Below, in pieces: positions 62,881 through 64,000 of a stretch of 64,000 bases of DNA (positions are counted from its first letter, which is position 1; every line of letters starts with the position of its first letter). Under the pieces are notes generated by a model. The model was given only the letters and a program-made list of their open reading frames with translations. It did no database searches and had not been told where the DNA came from. This DNA comes from Cellulophaga sp. BC115SP. GTDB lineage: Bacteria; Bacteroidota; Bacteroidia; Cytophagales; Spirosomataceae. The stretch lies in contig NZ_JAAALB010000009.1 in assembly GCF_009905545.1 (NCBI RefSeq), forward strand, positions 124,001 through 188,000, in the 5' to 3' direction. The position numbers and the translations under genes were made by a program.

Positions 62881-64000
62881 ATGCAATCAACTATTCACAC
62901 AACCAAGGTTAAGTTGGCATTTACACTTTGTATGCTGAGTTATTTATTAGGGGGCTGTATTTCTACCATGATGTCGTCCTATTTGCCTGTTGCGTTGCCA
63001 GATTTACTTAATAGATTACTCAACGAGCAAAAGCTCTCCGAATATGGCGCTTATATCAATGCAATATTTCTATACGGTTGGATGTGCGGTGGCTTAAGCA
63101 TGGGTTTTACCAGCGATAAAATTGGTCGAATTCCTAGTTTAAGTATCGTAACAGCACTTTGTGGTTTGGGAACCGTATTTATTGTTTTTGTTAAAGACTG
63201 GTACGTTCTTCTTGCCTTACGCTTTATCTCAGGCGTAGGTGTTGGGGGAATCTTACTATTGACCACGGTCTATATCTCTGAAATTTGGCCAGAAAAAAAT
63301 CGACCTGTCATTTTGGGCATTTTGGCGGTTTCGTTTCCTTTGGGAATCGTACTCTCAGGCGGAATCACCATTTTATTTCCTTATTGGCATCAAGCTTTTT
63401 GGATTGGTCTTATCCCAATTGGTATCGCTATTTTGATGTTTGTTTTTTTACCAGAATCACCAGAATGGCAAAAGTCGCAAGGAAAAGCCAAGAGCACTAC
63501 TCCAATAGAATCCATCGATTACCATAAAAACCTCTGGACTGGAATTCTTATTTTCGGTGCGGTACTTATTGGACTTTGGGGAATTTTCTCTTGGTTGCCT
63601 ACATGGGTACAAGGTTTATTGAGCAATGGTCAAAAAGGTCAACAAGAAAGAGGTATTGTCATGATGCTTTTGGGTGTTGGCGGAATTATCGGTGGTACAC
63701 TTTCTGGTTTTCTGATAAAGTCATTTGGATTCAAGAAAACGCTACTAGCAACTTTCTTAGGATGTAGCAGTGTGTGTATGTTATTGTTTTTGACGAATCA
63801 TACCTTCAGTGGCTTGGTTTATATCGAAACGGCGCTATTATCTCTCTTTTTTGGTATTAGTCAAGGAGCGCTTTCGAGCTTTATTCCTGCGCTTTTCCCC
63901 GCGCAAGTCAGAGGGTTCGCAACGGGGCTATGCTTTAATATCGGAAGATTTTTTACCGCTACAGCCGTATTTTTTGTAGGAAGTTTGGTATCGGTTTTAG
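62881..64000 (+). CDS. MFS transporter, aromatic-acid-symporter-like, truncated by window end
   Basis: An ATG at 62881 opens a frame of 373 codons that stays open to the right edge. Membrane helices are clear (LAFTLCMLSYLLGGCIST, YGWMCGGLSMGFTSDKIGRIPSLSI, LRFISGVGVGGILLLTTVYI, WTGILIFGAVLIGLWGIFSWLP). GFTSDKIGR matches MFS motif A, and FLPESPEWQKSQ is the post-helix-6 segment of the aromatic-acid/sugar symporter group. It carries the compound across the inner membrane, probably the same one the TonB receptor brings through the outer membrane. The C-terminus is outside the window. Confidence 0.85.
   Translation, partial: MQSTIHTTKVKLAFTLCMLSYLLGGCISTMMSSYLPVALPDLLNRLLNEQKLSEYGAYINAIFLYGWMCGGLSMGFTSDKIGRIPSLSIVTALCGLGTVFIVFVKDWYVLLALRFISGVGVGGILLLTTVYISEIWPEKNRPVILGILAVSFPLGIVLSGGITILFPYWHQAFWIGLIPIGIAILMFVFLPESPEWQKSQGKAKSTTPIESIDYHKNLWTGILIFGAVLIGLWGIFSWLPTWVQGLLSNGQKGQQERGIVMMLLGVGGIIGGTLSGFLIKSFGFKKTLLATFLGCSSVCMLLFLTNHTFSGLVYIETALLSLFFGISQGALSSFIPALFPAQVRGFATGLCFNIGRFFTATAVFFVGSLVSVL

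Overview
The window reads as a chromosomal segment of a Bacteroidota bacterium, most likely of the order Cytophagales; the genus is not resolved. The evidence is low GC, two SusC/SusD pairs, an ECF sigma / FecR / STN-SusC signalling set, secreted glycan hydrolases with Bacteroidota-style signal peptides, starts without strong Shine-Dalgarno sequences, and repeated TAnnTTTG boxes (the Bacteroidota -7 promoter element) upstream of genes. No tRNA, rRNA, CRISPR array, IS transposase or phage gene was seen.

Region 1 (about 1-15.1 kb, all minus strand) is a long run of pectin-degradation genes. In transcription order they are: PL1-like pectate lyase, a 1042-aa beta-helix protein, a GH140-like (apiosidase-type) hydrolase, a DUF1537 acid-sugar kinase, a sialate-O-acetylesterase-type esterase, a GH2 enzyme, an STN-fused acetyl-esterase-like hydrolase, a secreted sugar-isomerase-like TIM barrel, and a fragment cut by the window edge. 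Region 2 (15.8-21.7 kb, plus) holds a GH2 and a GH106 alpha-L-rhamnosidase. Region 3 (21.8-24.3 kb, minus) is a quinone/catechol-type stress set: a MhqO-like dioxygenase, a MhqD-like hydrolase and a Crp-like regulator. Region 4 (24.4-30.6 kb, minus) is a second pectin run: CE8 pectinesterase, GH43, GH105 and two esterases. Region 5 (31-41 kb, plus) is the import and regulation core: ECF sigma factor, FecR anti-sigma, STN-bearing SusC, SusD, then a GH95 fucosidase. Regions 1, 2, 4 and 5 together form a plausible polysaccharide utilisation locus for rhamnogalacturonan/pectin. The enzymes would remove methyl and acetyl esters, cut the backbone, trim rhamnose, galactose, arabinose, fucose and possibly apiose, and process unsaturated uronides.

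Region 6 (41.1-46.8 kb) is a set of small redox/envelope genes (YHS, two DoxX, Crp/Fnr, DM13 lipoprotein, beta-barrel, YceI, DinB-like, NRDE, HxlR). Region 7 (47.1-54.3 kb, minus) is a second SusCD pair preceded by a YdcF-like DUF218 protein and a beta-propeller protein, with no glycan hydrolase. Region 8 (54.5-64 kb, plus) has two paralogous small envelope proteins (the first frameshifted at a T-run), an FG-GAP/UnbV lipoprotein, two tandem AhpD-like proteins, a TonB receptor and an MFS transporter running off the right edge.

The most unusual content is intergenic. Two palindrome-rich cassettes sit at gene 3' ends, each bounded by a duplicate of the gene's own 3' end about 160 bp apart. There are two MITE-like families with terminal inverted repeats and internal hairpins (two copies each), several hairpins built from 7-8-nt word repeats, and a pair of LacI-type palindromes in the divergent control region of the pectin locus.
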